Positions 51,779 through 60,685 of a stretch of 64,000 nt of DNA are shown here, in pieces. Numbering within the stretch: the first letter of the stretch is position 1; each line of letters starts with the position of its first letter. The notes under the pieces were generated by a model. It was not told the DNA's origin. It ran no database searches and worked only from the letters and a program-made list of their open reading frames with translations. The translations under genes and the position numbers were made by a program. Source of the DNA: Nitrospirota bacterium (GTDB lineage: Bacteria; Nitrospirota; JACRHL01); the NCBI GenBank assembly GCA_016212085.1, contig JACRHL010000019.1, positions 1-64,000 on the forward strand. The letters run 5' to 3'.

Positions 51779-52456
51779 TTATGCCGAACCGGCCATCGGA
51801 TACCCGCACCCCTCCGCCACCCCACACCCCCCGCACCTCGGCCCCCTGGGCCGGCAAAAATCCTTCCCCAGCGTGACAATCAACGCATGATACTCGTTGT
51901 ACAACGCCGCGCTTTGGGGCAGGTTGTCCTCGAACACGGCCTGCATGGCGTGGTAGCCGGTGCCCTCGGGCACCAGCCCCAGGCGGGTGAAGATGCGCAG
52001 GGTGTAGGCGTCCACCACGAAGGTGCTATGCCCCCCCGCGTAGAGCAGGATGGAGTCCGCCGTTTCCGGGCCGATGCCATGCACGGCCAGCAGGCGCGGG
52101 CGCAGGGTGGCGGTGGGTTCGCGGAACATTTTCTCCAGCGAGTCGCCGAACTCATCCCCCAGAAAGTTCAAGAACCCCTTGAGGCGGCGGGCCTTCAGGT
52201 TGAAGTAGCCGCTGGGGCGGATCAGCTCCGCCAGCTCGTCGTCGGGCAGGGCGCGCAGGGTGGCAGGGTGCAGCACCCCGGCCGTCTTGAGGTTGGCGAT
52301 GGCCTTCTCCACGTTGGTCCACGCCGTGTTCTGGGTGAGGATGGCCCCCACGCACACCTCGAACGGCGTCTCCCCCGGCCACCAGTGTTGCGGGCCGAAC
52401 TGGGCGAACAGCTTATTGTAAATAGCCATCAGCCGGGCAGGCAGGTCCGGAGCCAT
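51779..52456 (-). CDS. HhH-GPD DNA glycosylase, MagIII/COG2231-like
   Basis: 225 residues of the endonuclease III superfamily. Helix-hairpin-helix VHGIGPETADSILLYAGGH (about 128) with catalytic Asp in FVVDAYTLRIF, and an iron-sulfur cluster signature C-x6-C-x2-C-x5-C at the C-terminus (CRPRGPRCGGCGVAEGC). The position of the endonuclease III lyase Lys holds Glu (GIGPETAD), which points to a monofunctional glycosylase for alkylated bases rather than Nth. I start at ATG 52456 (MAPDLPARL). The longer ORF runs into repeat B. Confidence 0.85.
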   Translation of the reverse strand: MAPDLPARLMAIYNKLFAQFGPQHWWPGETPFEVCVGAILTQNTAWTNVEKAIANLKTAGVLHPATLRALPDDELAELIRPSGYFNLKARRLKGFLNFLGDEFGDSLEKMFREPTATLRPRLLAVHGIGPETADSILLYAGGHSTFVVDAYTLRIFTRLGLVPEGTGYHAMQAVFEDNLPQSAALYNEYHALIVTLGKDFCRPRGPRCGGCGVAEGCGYPMAGSA

Positions 52457-52479
52457 GACGCCATTTCCGCGCGGCGGAT

Positions 52480-52605
52480 GGGATGGTGGATGCAAGGCGG
52501 GCGCAGGGGACGCCCCGCAGGCGTGGCAGCGCCACGTCGAGGATGCGAACCCAAGCCCAACGCCGCGGACGCCGTTCCAGCCGCCGCGCGGGGCGGCGTC
52601 CGCTT
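52480..52605 (+). repeat. Palindromic repeat element B, copy 2
   Basis: Core GCAGGCGTGGCAGCGCCACG followed by TCGAGGA. The hairpin CGTGGC-AGC-GCCACG is at 52522-52536, and CCAACGCCGCGG and GCCGTTCCAGCCGCCG follow. It lies upstream of the glycosylase gene in the opposite sense. Its edges are approximate. Confidence 0.65.
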
Positions 52606-52779
52606 GAACCGCACCCGCCCCTCCGGCGGCGCGGAGCGTGGCCCTGCGCGGCATGACTGCAAGCGGTTCCATGCCCGTCAGTTAGTCACATTCTTCCCGG
52701 ATTTCGCAAGCGGGCTTGCCCCGGCGCCGGGCGGCGCGGCGTGGTACCCTCAATAGTGCAATGGGATGGGAGGCCGCCC

Positions 52780-53037
52780 ATGGCCAAGTACGACCCGCTA
52801 TACGACCATCTGGTGTCCCTGCGCCGTTCCGGGCGCGCGGAGTGGACCGTGCCGTTCGAGCGCATCGAGGGCATCCTGCACTCCCCGCTGCCCAAGAGCG
52901 CCCGCAGGCACCGCGCCTGGTGGGGCAACGAGGAGGGCGGCAGCCACGTGCACGCCCGCGCCTGGATGGAGGCCGGCTGGCACGTCACCTTCGTGCGCAT
53001 GGAGGAGCAGACGGTGACCTTCAGCCGCGAGCACTGA
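52780..53037 (+). CDS. DUF7662-type small protein
   Basis: 85 residues: MAKYDPLYDHLVSLRRSGRA, FERIEGILHSPLPKSARRHR, AWWGNEEGGSHVHARAWMEA. This is the compact domain seen in many bacteria with the pattern KYDPLYxHL..LPxSAxxHRxWW. The function is unknown. The ATG follows GGGATGGGAGG. Confidence 0.75.
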   Translation: MAKYDPLYDHLVSLRRSGRAEWTVPFERIEGILHSPLPKSARRHRAWWGNEEGGSHVHARAWMEAGWHVTFVRMEEQTVTFSREH

Positions 53038-53136
53038 CCGGACAGCGCCGGGAGCCCCGCCATCCACCCCAGCCAGCCCCGTCAGCCGCCCGATCCCCGC
53101 CCTCCGGCGCCGCGCCCGGCGGCCTTCCGGCCAGCG

Positions 53137-53973
53137 ATGGCGCTGCTGCTGATGGTGCTGCTCTCCCCCCTGCCCGCCCGCGCCGAAACCCCGCCGCCGG
53201 AAAACCCGAAACCCCTGTGGGAGGTGGGGATCGGCGGCGGCTGGGCCAGCTTTCCCCCCTATCCGGGCAGCGGCGAACGCCGCTCCCTGGGGCTGGCGCT
53301 GCCCTATGTGGTGTACCGGGGCAGCATCCTGCGCGCCTCGGGCCGTTCCGCCCGCGTGGTGCTGCTGGAACGCCCCCGGCAGTGGGTCGACCTGTCCGGC
53401 GGCGGCTGGCTGAGCGTGAACAGCTCGGAAGACCCCTCCCGCGCCGGCATGCCCGACCGGGACTACACCATCCAGGCGGGCCCGCGCTGGAACCTGCGCC
53501 TGGCAAACGCCCCGGAGGTGACGGCGCGGCTGGCGGCGCACGGCGTGTGGAGCGTGGGGGGAATCGGCCGCTGGCACCCGCGCGGCGCCCTGCTTGAGCC
53601 ATCGCTCGGCATCGGCCGGCGCGACAGCGGCCTGCCCACGGGCCCGCGCCTGACCGTGGGCGCCGTGTTCGCCAGCGCCAACGCCAACGGCTACCTGTAT
53701 GACGTGCCCACCGCCCACGCCACCGCCACGCGCCCCGCCTTCAAGGCCGGAAGCGGCCTGGCGTGGACCTTCGCGCGCCTGGCGCTGAACTGGAACCCGC
53801 GCCCCGACCTGCGCGCCGAGGTGTTCGTCTCCGCCCGCCACCTGGGGGGATCGGCCATCGAAGCCAGCCCCCTGGTGCGGCGCGATACCTGGGTGAGCGC
53901 CGGGTTCGACCTGGTGTGGGTGTTCCAACGCTCCCGCCGCACGGTGCCCGACCGGCCCCTGGGCGGGGATTAG
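53137..53973 (+). CDS. MipA/OmpV-family outer-membrane protein
   Basis: 278 residues. Signal peptide MALLLMVLLSPLPARA, then beta-barrel strands with the family start WEVGIGGGWASFPPYPGSGE, YVVYRGSILRASGRSARVVL and the C-terminal aromatic-ended strand AGFDLVWVFQRS. MipA binds murein enzymes in E. coli, while most homologues are porin-like of unknown role. Its stop overlaps the convergent cutA stop. Confidence 0.82.
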   Translation: MALLLMVLLSPLPARAETPPPENPKPLWEVGIGGGWASFPPYPGSGERRSLGLALPYVVYRGSILRASGRSARVVLLERPRQWVDLSGGGWLSVNSSEDPSRAGMPDRDYTIQAGPRWNLRLANAPEVTARLAAHGVWSVGGIGRWHPRGALLEPSLGIGRRDSGLPTGPRLTVGAVFASANANGYLYDVPTAHATATRPAFKAGSGLAWTFARLALNWNPRPDLRAEVFVSARHLGGSAIEASPLVRRDTWVSAGFDLVWVFQRSRRTVPDRPLGGD

Positions 53974-54329
53974 TGCGGCGCGTCCTCGCGCCCGTGGGGC
54001 GCCGTTTCGGCCACCACCCAGTCCAGGTATTTGCGGGAGCCGCCGTCGGTGGGCAGGATGAGGATCTCCGGGTTCTCGTAGGGGTGCAGCTTGGCGATGC
54101 GGTGCTTGAGGGGGCCGATGCGGTGCTCGGCGGTCTTGATGACCATGAGCGCCTCCGCGTCCTCGCGGATGGCGCCCTGCCAGCGGTAGACCGAGGTGAC
54201 GCCGGGCACCACGTTGACGCACGCCGCCAGCCGCTCCGTCACCAGTTGGGTGGCCAGGGCCTTGGCCTCGTCCGCGTCCCGGTGGGTGACCAGGACAACC
54301 CGAATAGCGTTCGGATCATCGCCCTTCAT
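53970..54329 (-). CDS. cutA: Divalent-cation tolerance protein CutA
   Basis: 119 residues, PII-like trimeric fold. Conserved blocks LVTHRDADEAKALATQLV, RLAACVNVVPGVTSVYRWQG, ALMVIKTAEHRIGPLKHRI and LHPYENPEILILP. The role in copper tolerance is historical and the true function is unclear. The ATG follows GAAGGAGGC. Confidence 0.92.
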   Translation of the reverse strand: MKGDDPNAIRVVLVTHRDADEAKALATQLVTERLAACVNVVPGVTSVYRWQGAIREDAEALMVIKTAEHRIGPLKHRIAKLHPYENPEILILPTDGGSRKYLDWVVAETAPHGREDAPH

Positions 54330-54370
54330 AAGCTGCCTCCTTCACGGCCAGATGGAACCGGCATCAGCAT

Positions 54371-54410
54371 AAAACAAAACGCCCGAGGGCGCGTGGCCCA
54401 CGGGCGTTCA
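54371..54410 (-). terminator. Intrinsic terminator upstream of cutA
   Basis: Read on the minus strand: GAACGCCCG, then a GC-rich loop, CGGGCGTT, and TTGTTTT. It would end transcription coming from the DAHP synthase gene before cutA. Confidence 0.65.
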
Positions 54411-54420
54411 TGATGGGCAA

Positions 54421-54553
54421 CCCACCGACGTAGGCCTCGGATTTTTCGTCGGACCCAGGCGGAGCGAGAAAACGACCGCAGGCGTAGCAGCGCTACGTCG
54501 AGGACGGCCACGAGCCGACAACGCGGCATGGCGGAAAAAGCCGTGGCCGGCCC
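54421..54553 (+). repeat. Palindromic repeat element B, copy 3
   Basis: 133 bp unit starting CCCACCGACGTAGGCCTCGG. Core hairpin CGTAGC-AGC-GCTACG at 54483-54497. Ends GCGGAAAAAGCCGTGGCCGG. First of a head-to-tail pair. Confidence 0.85.
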
Positions 54554-54688
54554 CCCACCGACGTAGGCCTCGGATTTTTCGTCGGACCCAGGCGGAACGA
54601 GAAAACGACCGCAGGCGTAGCAGCGCTACGTCGAGGATCGGTTTTGAAGCGACAACGCAGGCTCCGGCGGAAAAGCCGTGGCCGGTGC
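54554..54688 (+). repeat. Palindromic repeat element B, copy 4
   Basis: Second unit of the tandem pair. Nearly identical to copy 3 over the first 95 bases, then diverging before a common end, GGCGGAAAAGCCGTGGCCGG. It ends beside the DAHP synthase stop. Confidence 0.85.
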
Positions 54689-55708
54689 CTACAGACTTCT
54701 CCCGGCGGCGTCGGCGAAGCGCTTCATGTTCTGCATCAGCTCGGCGAACATGGGCAGGTCCAGCGACTGGGGGCCGTCGGACCAGGCGCGGTCGGGGTCG
54801 TTGTGGACCTCGATCATCAGGCCGTCGGCGCCGGCGGCGATGCTGGCCATGGCCATGGGCGCCACGAAGCGCCGGTAGCCGGTGCCGTGGGACGGGTCCA
54901 GGATCACCGGCAGGTGGGTCAGCTCGTTGAGCACCGGCACGGCGGACAAGTCCATGGTGTTGCGGGTGGCGGTCTCGAAGGTGCGGATGCCGCGCTCACA
55001 CAGGATCACGTTGGGGTTGCCCTCGGACAGGATGTACTCGGCGCTCATCAGCCACTCGCTGATGGTGGTGGCCAGGCCGCGCTTGAGGAACACCGGCTTG
55101 TGGCACTTGCCCACCTTCTTGAGCAGGCTGAAGTTCTGGGTGTTGCGGGTGCCGATCTGGACGATGTCGGCATAGTCGGCCACCAGTTCCACGTCGGCGG
55201 TGTCCATCACCTCGGTGATGAACGGCAGGCCGGTGGCCTCGCGCGCCTTGGCCAGGATCTTGAGGCCCTTTTCCGCGTGGCCCTGGAAGGTATAGGGGGA
55301 GGTGCGCGGCTTGAAGGCGCCGCCGCGCAGCATGTGGGCGCCGGAGGCCTTGACGCTCATGGCCACCTCGAGCATCTGCTCCTCCGACTCCACGGAGCAG
55401 GGGCCAGCCATGACGCACAGCTTGTTGCCGCCGATCTCCACGCCGCCACCGATGCGGATGACGCTGCGCTCCTTGCGCACCTCGCGCGAGGCCAGCTTGA
55501 AGGGCTTGAGGATGGGCATCACGTTCTCCACCCCCTCGAAGGTCTCCAGGGTTTGCAGCACGCCCTTGCCGCGGTCGTCGCCCACGGCGCCGATGACGGT
55601 GCGCTCCTCGCCCTTGATGAGGTGCGGGTCGTAGTTGAGCTCCCGGATACGGGCCACCACCGCGTCGATCTGCGCCTGGGTGGCGCCGGCCTTCATCACG
55701 ATAACCAT
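54689..55708 (-). CDS. aroF: 3-deoxy-7-phosphoheptulonate synthase (type I-beta, ACT-like N-domain)
   Basis: 339 residues. First step of aromatic amino acid synthesis, from phosphoenolpyruvate and erythrose-4-phosphate. The N-terminal 70 residues form the ferredoxin/ACT-like regulatory domain ([20 protein letters not shown]) known from the Thermotoga-type enzyme. The barrel has [68 protein letters not shown] and DPSHGTGYR. Feedback control through the N-domain is likely. Confidence 0.93.
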   Translation of the reverse strand: MVIVMKAGATQAQIDAVVARIRELNYDPHLIKGEERTVIGAVGDDRGKGVLQTLETFEGVENVMPILKPFKLASREVRKERSVIRIGGGVEIGGNKLCVMAGPCSVESEEQMLEVAMSVKASGAHMLRGGAFKPRTSPYTFQGHAEKGLKILAKAREATGLPFITEVMDTADVELVADYADIVQIGTRNTQNFSLLKKVGKCHKPVFLKRGLATTISEWLMSAEYILSEGNPNVILCERGIRTFETATRNTMDLSAVPVLNELTHLPVILDPSHGTGYRRFVAPMAMASIAAGADGLMIEVHNDPDRAWSDGPQSLDLPMFAELMQNMKRFADAAGRSL

Positions 55709-56094
55709 CTAGGAAACGCTCCCTCGCAAACGTGCGCGAAAAACAAGACAACAGGACGACACGGCCCGCACGGCCACACACCCCGTGGCGGGGCCGCGCG
55801 CACCCGATACAAGCCCCCCAGACCGTACAGTGTACCCCAGCGCCCCCACCCGGACACAAGCGGGCACGCCCATTAACCGTCCGGAGCGCCCCGAGCGGGG
55901 CGGCGGGCGCCGTTTGGATACCGCAGTCGGCGCCGCGGCCGGTGGCTGGAGGCGTCCCGGCCTTCCGGCGGGGACCGGCCGGATGCGCGGGCGGTGCGCG
56001 GGCATCCGCCGCGTTCCGGATCGCCCCGCGCATTGCCCGCGCCGAACTATGGTACAGTCCCGCGCATTATTCACCCCCCGCCGGGGAGACCGCC
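55709..56094. other. Spacer with a decayed element A fragment
   Basis: About 385 bp without a supported gene. At 55862-55903 the sequence GGGCACGCCCATTAACCGTC followed by CGGAGCGCCCCGAG matches the 5' end of repeat A, and the rest of the element is lost. A small palindrome, GTACAGTGTAC, lies at 55825-55835 towards the DAHP synthase gene. Confidence 0.5.
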
Positions 56095-57345
56095 GTGAAC
56101 ACTCCAACCCGCCCGCTCCGCCCCCTGTGCAACGCCCTGCTGGCCACGTTGGTCTGCCTCCTCGCCGCCTGCGGCGGGGCAGCCGTTCCCACCGACGGCG
56201 GGGGCGGCATCCTGCCCGGCACCTGGAAGCCGACGGAGGTGATCGGCAGCGGCAGCGCCGCGAACGCCGTGGCCATCGACGGCGACGGCAACGCCGCCGC
56301 CGTGTGGACACGGCTCTCCGAGGTCTGGGCCAACGCCTACAACGCTGCGGGGGGGGGCTGGGGACCCGCCCACCGCATCGACGGCCACAGCGGCCAGGTG
56401 GGCAGCGCCACCGTGGCCATGGGCGGCGGCGCCATGGCCGTGTGGCAGGAGGGCACCATCGCCACGCGCCGCTTTGCCGCCGGCCAGTGGGGCGGGGTGG
56501 ACTCGGTGCCCGGCAGCGCCGGCAATGCCATCACGCCGCTGGCGGGGATGGACGACTCCGGCAACGCCTTCGTGGCGTGGTGGCGGGCGTCCGACTACCG
56601 GCTGTTCATCAGCCGCCGCGCTGCCGGCGCCTGGGAGCAGACGCCGACAGAGGTGACGGCGGACAGTGCGGCCAACTCGCCCAGTCTGGCCGTGTCCGCC
56701 AACGGGGACGCGCTCATCGCCTGGACAAGCGGCGGCGGGCACGTGGACACTCGACGCTACACCCCCGCCACCGGCTGGGATGCGCCCGACCCCGCCGACC
56801 GCGCCGACGACAACGCCGGCACCCCCACCGGCGCCCAGGCCGCGCTGGACGAGCTGGGCAACGCCTTCGTGGTGTGGAACGAGGGGGGGGTGCTCAAGGG
56901 CAACCACCGCCAGGCGGGCGGTGCGTGGGCGGGGGAAACGACCGTGTACGCCGACGGCGGCCTGGGCAGCTACCTGCTGGCCGCCGGCCACGGCGCCGCC
57001 ATGGCCGCCTGGAACGAGAACGGCCGGGTGGGCGCCGCCGCCTTCGACCCCGGCACCGGCTGGGCGCCCACCCTCCCCGTGGAAAACAACACCAACCTCA
57101 TCGACGATCTGCGTCTGGGCATGGACCATGCCGGCAACGCCATCGCCCTGTGGACCGTAGGCGACCGGGTCATGGTCAACCGTCACACCGCAGCCGCCGG
57201 CTGGGGCCAGGCAAAGCCGCTGGACGGCAACGCGGGGCTGATTCTCGGCCCCCGCCTCGCGGTGTCCTCCGGCGGCACCGCCATGGCCGTGTGGAAGCAG
57301 GGTGGCGGCGCGGATCAGATCGCCGCCGCCCGCTACGCGCCGTAG
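56095..57345 (+). CDS. Repetitive lipoprotein, possible beta-propeller
   Basis: 416 residues from a GTG preceded by GGGGAGA. Lipobox LLAAC (Cys about 23). The rest consists of seven or more degenerate repeats of about 45 residues with the pattern DxxGNAxAxW, for example IDGDGNAAAVWTRLSE, MDDSGNAFVAWWRASD, LDELGNAFVVWNEGG and MDHAGNAIALWTVGD. This looks like a beta-propeller. A longer frame to 55732 is not supported. The function is unknown, probably extracytoplasmic binding. Confidence 0.75.
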   Translation: MNTPTRPLRPLCNALLATLVCLLAACGGAAVPTDGGGGILPGTWKPTEVIGSGSAANAVAIDGDGNAAAVWTRLSEVWANAYNAAGGGWGPAHRIDGHSGQVGSATVAMGGGAMAVWQEGTIATRRFAAGQWGGVDSVPGSAGNAITPLAGMDDSGNAFVAWWRASDYRLFISRRAAGAWEQTPTEVTADSAANSPSLAVSANGDALIAWTSGGGHVDTRRYTPATGWDAPDPADRADDNAGTPTGAQAALDELGNAFVVWNEGGVLKGNHRQAGGAWAGETTVYADGGLGSYLLAAGHGAAMAAWNENGRVGAAAFDPGTGWAPTLPVENNTNLIDDLRLGMDHAGNAIALWTVGDRVMVNRHTAAAGWGQAKPLDGNAGLILGPRLAVSSGGTAMAVWKQGGGADQIAAARYAP

Positions 57346-57363
57346 CGCCGGGCGGCGTCCGCG

Positions 57364-57939
57364 CTACCGGGGCGGCGCCGCCCCCAGCGCCGCCAGCACC
57401 TCGGGGTCGGCCAGCATCCTGCCCAGCACCTCCGACAGGGCCTGGTTGAGCAGGGTGCCGTCCTTGCGGGCAAAGGGCACCAGGGCGATCTCGCGCTCCT
57501 GGAACACCTTGTAGGTGCGGCGGAAGGTGCCGCCGGCGCCCGTGGCGATGGCCTCCACCGCCACCTGGGCGCGCACGGTGCCCTTCAGCACGGTGGTGGG
57601 CGTGGTGTAGGAGAGCTCGTGCAGCACCACCGTCAACCGCGGCGAGTCGACCGGCGCGGTGACGAAGCCGGCCTGGGCCAGCGCCCCCTCCAGGGTGGCG
57701 CGCACCACCGCCGCCGAGTCGGAAACGATCATCCCCGGCACCTCGCCGGGCCCCGCCTTGGGCGCCACCACCTGGTCCTGCACCACCAGCGCCACCGTCC
57801 GGCCCTGGCCCACGCCGGCGGGCGCCTCGGCGCCGGGAAACAGCACCACCCGCTGGGGCCCCGGCGCGCACGCCCCCGCCGCCAACAGGGCCATCACCGC
57901 CAGCGGGCGGGCAATCCGGGAAAACAACGGCCTGGACAT
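57364..57939 (-). CDS. YajG-family lipoprotein
   Basis: 191 residues. Signal peptide and lipobox (ALLAAGAC, Cys about 24). The body contains VVSDSAAVVRATLEGALAQAGF-like and LTVVLHELSYTTPTTVLKGTVRAQVAV segments typical of YajG-type outer-membrane lipoproteins. The function is unknown. It converges on the propeller lipoprotein gene. Confidence 0.72.
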   Translation of the reverse strand: MSRPLFSRIARPLAVMALLAAGACAPGPQRVVLFPGAEAPAGVGQGRTVALVVQDQVVAPKAGPGEVPGMIVSDSAAVVRATLEGALAQAGFVTAPVDSPRLTVVLHELSYTTPTTVLKGTVRAQVAVEAIATGAGGTFRRTYKVFQEREIALVPFARKDGTLLNQALSEVLGRMLADPEVLAALGAAPPR

Positions 57940-58045
57940 GGGGACGGGACTCCTTGCGGGGGGTGGATGACGGCGCCCGTCATTATTGCAAATTCAGGGC
58001 GCCGGTGGGATGGCCCGCCCGCCCGCGATCCGGTAAGGTAGGTTC

Positions 58046-58522
58046 ATGCAGCCCGACGCACAGGAAACCGGGCCCCCGCCCGGGGCGGCCCGCCCGCCGG
58101 GGTGGTGGGAGCACTTTCCGCACCAGGCCGACATGGGCGTGCGCGGCCACGGCGCCACCCTGGCCGCCGCCTTCGAGCAGGCCGCCCTGGCCATGACCGC
58201 CGTCATTGCCGATCCCGCCCGGGTGCGCCAGAATATCAAGGTAAGCGTCACCTGCGCGGCGCCGGACCCGGAGCTGCTGCTGGCGGAGTGGCTCAACGCC
58301 CTGGTGTTCGAGATGGCCACCCGCCGGGCGCTGTTCTCCACCTTCCGGGTGACCATCGATCAGGACGCGGCGGGCGTGCGCCTGAAGGCCACCGCCCGGG
58401 GCGAGGCGGTGGACCCGGTCCGGCACCAGCCGGCGGTGGAGGTGAAGGGCGCCACCTACACGGCCCTCAGGGTGGCCCGGCAGGGTGGTGGCTGGATCGC
58501 CCAGTGCGTGGTGGACGTCTGA
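58046..58522 (+). CDS. Archease
   Basis: 158 residues. The archease family start [20 protein letters not shown] (about 21-40) includes the metal-binding Asp, with [20 protein letters not shown] and [11 protein letters not shown] later. Archease helps RtcB through multiple turnovers by promoting its guanylation. The rtcB gene lies 28 bases downstream, so both act as one RNA-repair unit. Confidence 0.88.
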   Translation: MQPDAQETGPPPGAARPPGWWEHFPHQADMGVRGHGATLAAAFEQAALAMTAVIADPARVRQNIKVSVTCAAPDPELLLAEWLNALVFEMATRRALFSTFRVTIDQDAAGVRLKATARGEAVDPVRHQPAVEVKGATYTALRVARQGGGWIAQCVVDV

Positions 58523-58550
58523 CATCGGGGCACCCGGCATGGAGGCCGCC

Positions 58551-59981
58551 ATGGATCTGTCACGGCTGGAACAGGTTTCCGAGTTCGAGTGGCGCATCCC
58601 CATGCGCGGCCCCATGCGCGTGCCGGGTGTGCTCTACGCCGACCCGGCCCTGCTTCTGGACATGGACGACAAGGTCTACGAACAGGTGGTGAACGTGGCC
58701 ACCCTGCCCGGCATCCAGAAGGCCTCCTTCGCCATGCCCGACGCCCACTGGGGCTACGGTTTCCCCATCGGCGGCGTGGCGGCGTTCGACCCGGACGAGG
58801 GCGGCGTCATCTCCGCCGGCGGCGTGGGGTTCGACATCTCCTGCGGCGTGCGCACCCTGCACACGGGGCTCACCGCCACTCAGCTGCGCGGGCGCCTCAA
58901 GAACCTGGCGGAGGAGTTATACCGCACCGTGCCCGCCGGGGTGGGCAGCACCGGCAAGGTGCGCATGACCCACGCCGACATGGATGCCATGCTCGCGGGC
59001 GGCGCCTCCTGGGCCGTGGGGCGCGGCTTCGGCACCCCGGACGACCTGGCGCGCACCGAGGAGAACGGCCACATGCTGGGCGCCGAGCCCAAGGCCGTGT
59101 CGGAGCGCGCCAAGGAGCGCCAGCGCGAGGAGATGGGCACCCTGGGCTCCGGCAACCACTACCTGGAATTGCAGGAGGTGGCCGAGGTGTTCGACCCGGC
59201 CATCGCCCGCGCCTACGGCCTGGCGGAGGGCGACCTGGTGGTGAGCATCCACTGCGGCTCGCGGGGCTTAGGCCACCAGATCGGCACCGACTACCTGCGC
59301 GAGATGGTCATGAAGGCGGCCGGATACGGCATCACCCTGCCCGACCGCGAGCTGGCCTGCGCCCCCATCCGCTCCGCCACCGGCGTGGCCTACCTGGGGG
59401 CCATGCGGGCGGGCATCAACTGCGCCCTGGCCAACCGCCAGATCATCACCCACCTGGTGCGCCAGGCGTTCCGCCACGTGGTGCCGGAGGCGGCGCTGCC
59501 GCTGCTGTACGACGTGTCCCACAACACCTGCAAGGAGGAGCGGCACCGGGTGGACGGGGTCGAAAAGCGCCTGTTCGTGCACCGCAAGGGGGCCACCCGC
59601 GCCTACGGTCCCGGCCACCCGGCCATTCCCGAGGCGCTGCGCCAGGCGGGCCAGCCGGTGCTCATCGGCGGCACCATGGGCACCGCGTCCTACGTGCTGG
59701 CGGGCACGGCGGCGGGCATGGAGACGGCCTTCGGCTCCGCCTGCCACGGCGCCGGCCGCCGCATGAGCCGCCACGAGGCCACCCGCCGCTGGAAGGGGCG
59801 CGAGGTGGTGGACGAGCTGGCCCGGCGCGGCATCATCATCCGCTCCCCGTCCCTGCGCGGCGTGGCGGAGGAGGCGCCGGGCGCCTACAAGAACGTGAGC
59901 GCCGTGGCCGAGGCCGCCGCCCAGGCGGGCCTGGCCCGCAAGGTGGCCCGGCTGAAGCCGCTGGCCTGCATCAAGGGGTAG
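58551..59981 (+). CDS. rtcB: RNA-splicing ligase RtcB
   Basis: 476 residues. GTP- and Mn-dependent joining of RNA 3'-phosphate (or 2',3'-cyclic phosphate) and 5'-OH ends. Visible: DAHWGYGFPIGGVAAFD, GVGFDISCGVRTLHTG (metal Cys), GTLGSGNHYLELQEV, SIHCGSRGLGHQIGTDY and LLYDVSHNTCKEE with metal His, and HGAGRRMSRHEA near the nucleotidyl His. I start at ATG 58551 (MDLSRLEQ) after TGGAGGCC. Together with archease it forms a repair operon; no RtcR regulator is present. Confidence 0.94.
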   Translation: MDLSRLEQVSEFEWRIPMRGPMRVPGVLYADPALLLDMDDKVYEQVVNVATLPGIQKASFAMPDAHWGYGFPIGGVAAFDPDEGGVISAGGVGFDISCGVRTLHTGLTATQLRGRLKNLAEELYRTVPAGVGSTGKVRMTHADMDAMLAGGASWAVGRGFGTPDDLARTEENGHMLGAEPKAVSERAKERQREEMGTLGSGNHYLELQEVAEVFDPAIARAYGLAEGDLVVSIHCGSRGLGHQIGTDYLREMVMKAAGYGITLPDRELACAPIRSATGVAYLGAMRAGINCALANRQIITHLVRQAFRHVVPEAALPLLYDVSHNTCKEERHRVDGVEKRLFVHRKGATRAYGPGHPAIPEALRQAGQPVLIGGTMGTASYVLAGTAAGMETAFGSACHGAGRRMSRHEATRRWKGREVVDELARRGIIIRSPSLRGVAEEAPGAYKNVSAVAEAAAQAGLARKVARLKPLACIKG

Positions 59982-60292
59982 CGGCCGTGGGCACCCGCCG
60001 GAGGTGGGGCCGGGCGCTGCTGGGGGCGGCCCTGGCCGGGCCGGTGGCGGGGGCGGCCGGAAGGTAGGGAAGACCCCGCCGGGCCGGAAGCGGCGCCGTT
60101 GCGGGGTGGCCAGGCAACCCATGGGGCGGGCCTGTCCCGCGCCGGTCCCCCGCACAAATTTTATTTGTCGCCGCGCCCCTGTCGCTTGCCCCGCGCCGGA
60201 GGTATGTTTGGTGTTATCACCCCACACAACCGTCCGCCGGGCAGGGACGTACCCCCGCCCCGCGCGGACCCAACCCGATGAGAGGACACACC
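59982..60292. other. Non-coding spacer
   Basis: About 310 bp, GC-rich with a short AT patch (AAATTTTATTTGT, 60156-60168). I see no gene or clear structure in it. Confidence 0.5.
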
Positions 60293-60685
60293 ATGAATCG
60301 AAAGCAGGTGTATGCGGACATCGAGGCCACGCTCGGCGTGCTGCCGGGCTTCCTCAAGGCGCTGCCGGACACGACCCTGGAGCTGGAGTGGCAGTTGATG
60401 AAGCGCAGCCAGATGGAGGAAGGGCCGATCCCGAACAAGTTCCGGGAGCTGATCGGCGTGGCCATGTCGGCGGTGACCAAGTGCCGCTACTGCGCCTACT
60501 ACCACACCGAGATGGCCAAGCTGAACGGCGCCACCGAGGCCGAGATCGAGGATGCCATCCACTTCGCCAAGTCGTCGGCGGGATGGAGCGCCTACATCAA
60601 CGGCATGCAGACGGACTTCGAGCAGTTCAAGCGCGAGGTCCAGACCGCCTGCAAGCACGTGCGCCAATTGGCACACGCCGCCTGA
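60293..60685 (+). CDS. AhpD-like (carboxymuconolactone decarboxylase family) protein
   Basis: 130 residues. The redox motif is in SAVTKCRYCAYYHTEMAKLN (CRYC and the following His, about 60-80), then GATEAEIEDAIHFA. Proteins of this type act as peroxidase-linked disulfide reductases or have unknown function. A single-domain form. The ATG follows GAGAGGACA. Confidence 0.85.
   Translation: MNRKQVYADIEATLGVLPGFLKALPDTTLELEWQLMKRSQMEEGPIPNKFRELIGVAMSAVTKCRYCAYYHTEMAKLNGATEAEIEDAIHFAKSSAGWSAYINGMQTDFEQFKREVQTACKHVRQLAHAA

Noticed and set aside
52500-52680. N-terminal extension of the glycosylase (zinc-finger-like CHAC)
   Set aside because: The extension is the reverse reading of repeat element B. 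The family start is at 52456.
55732-56094. 121-residue N-terminal extension of the propeller lipoprotein
   Set aside because: It would hide the signal peptide and lipobox that begin at the GTG at 56095 with a good ribosome site.
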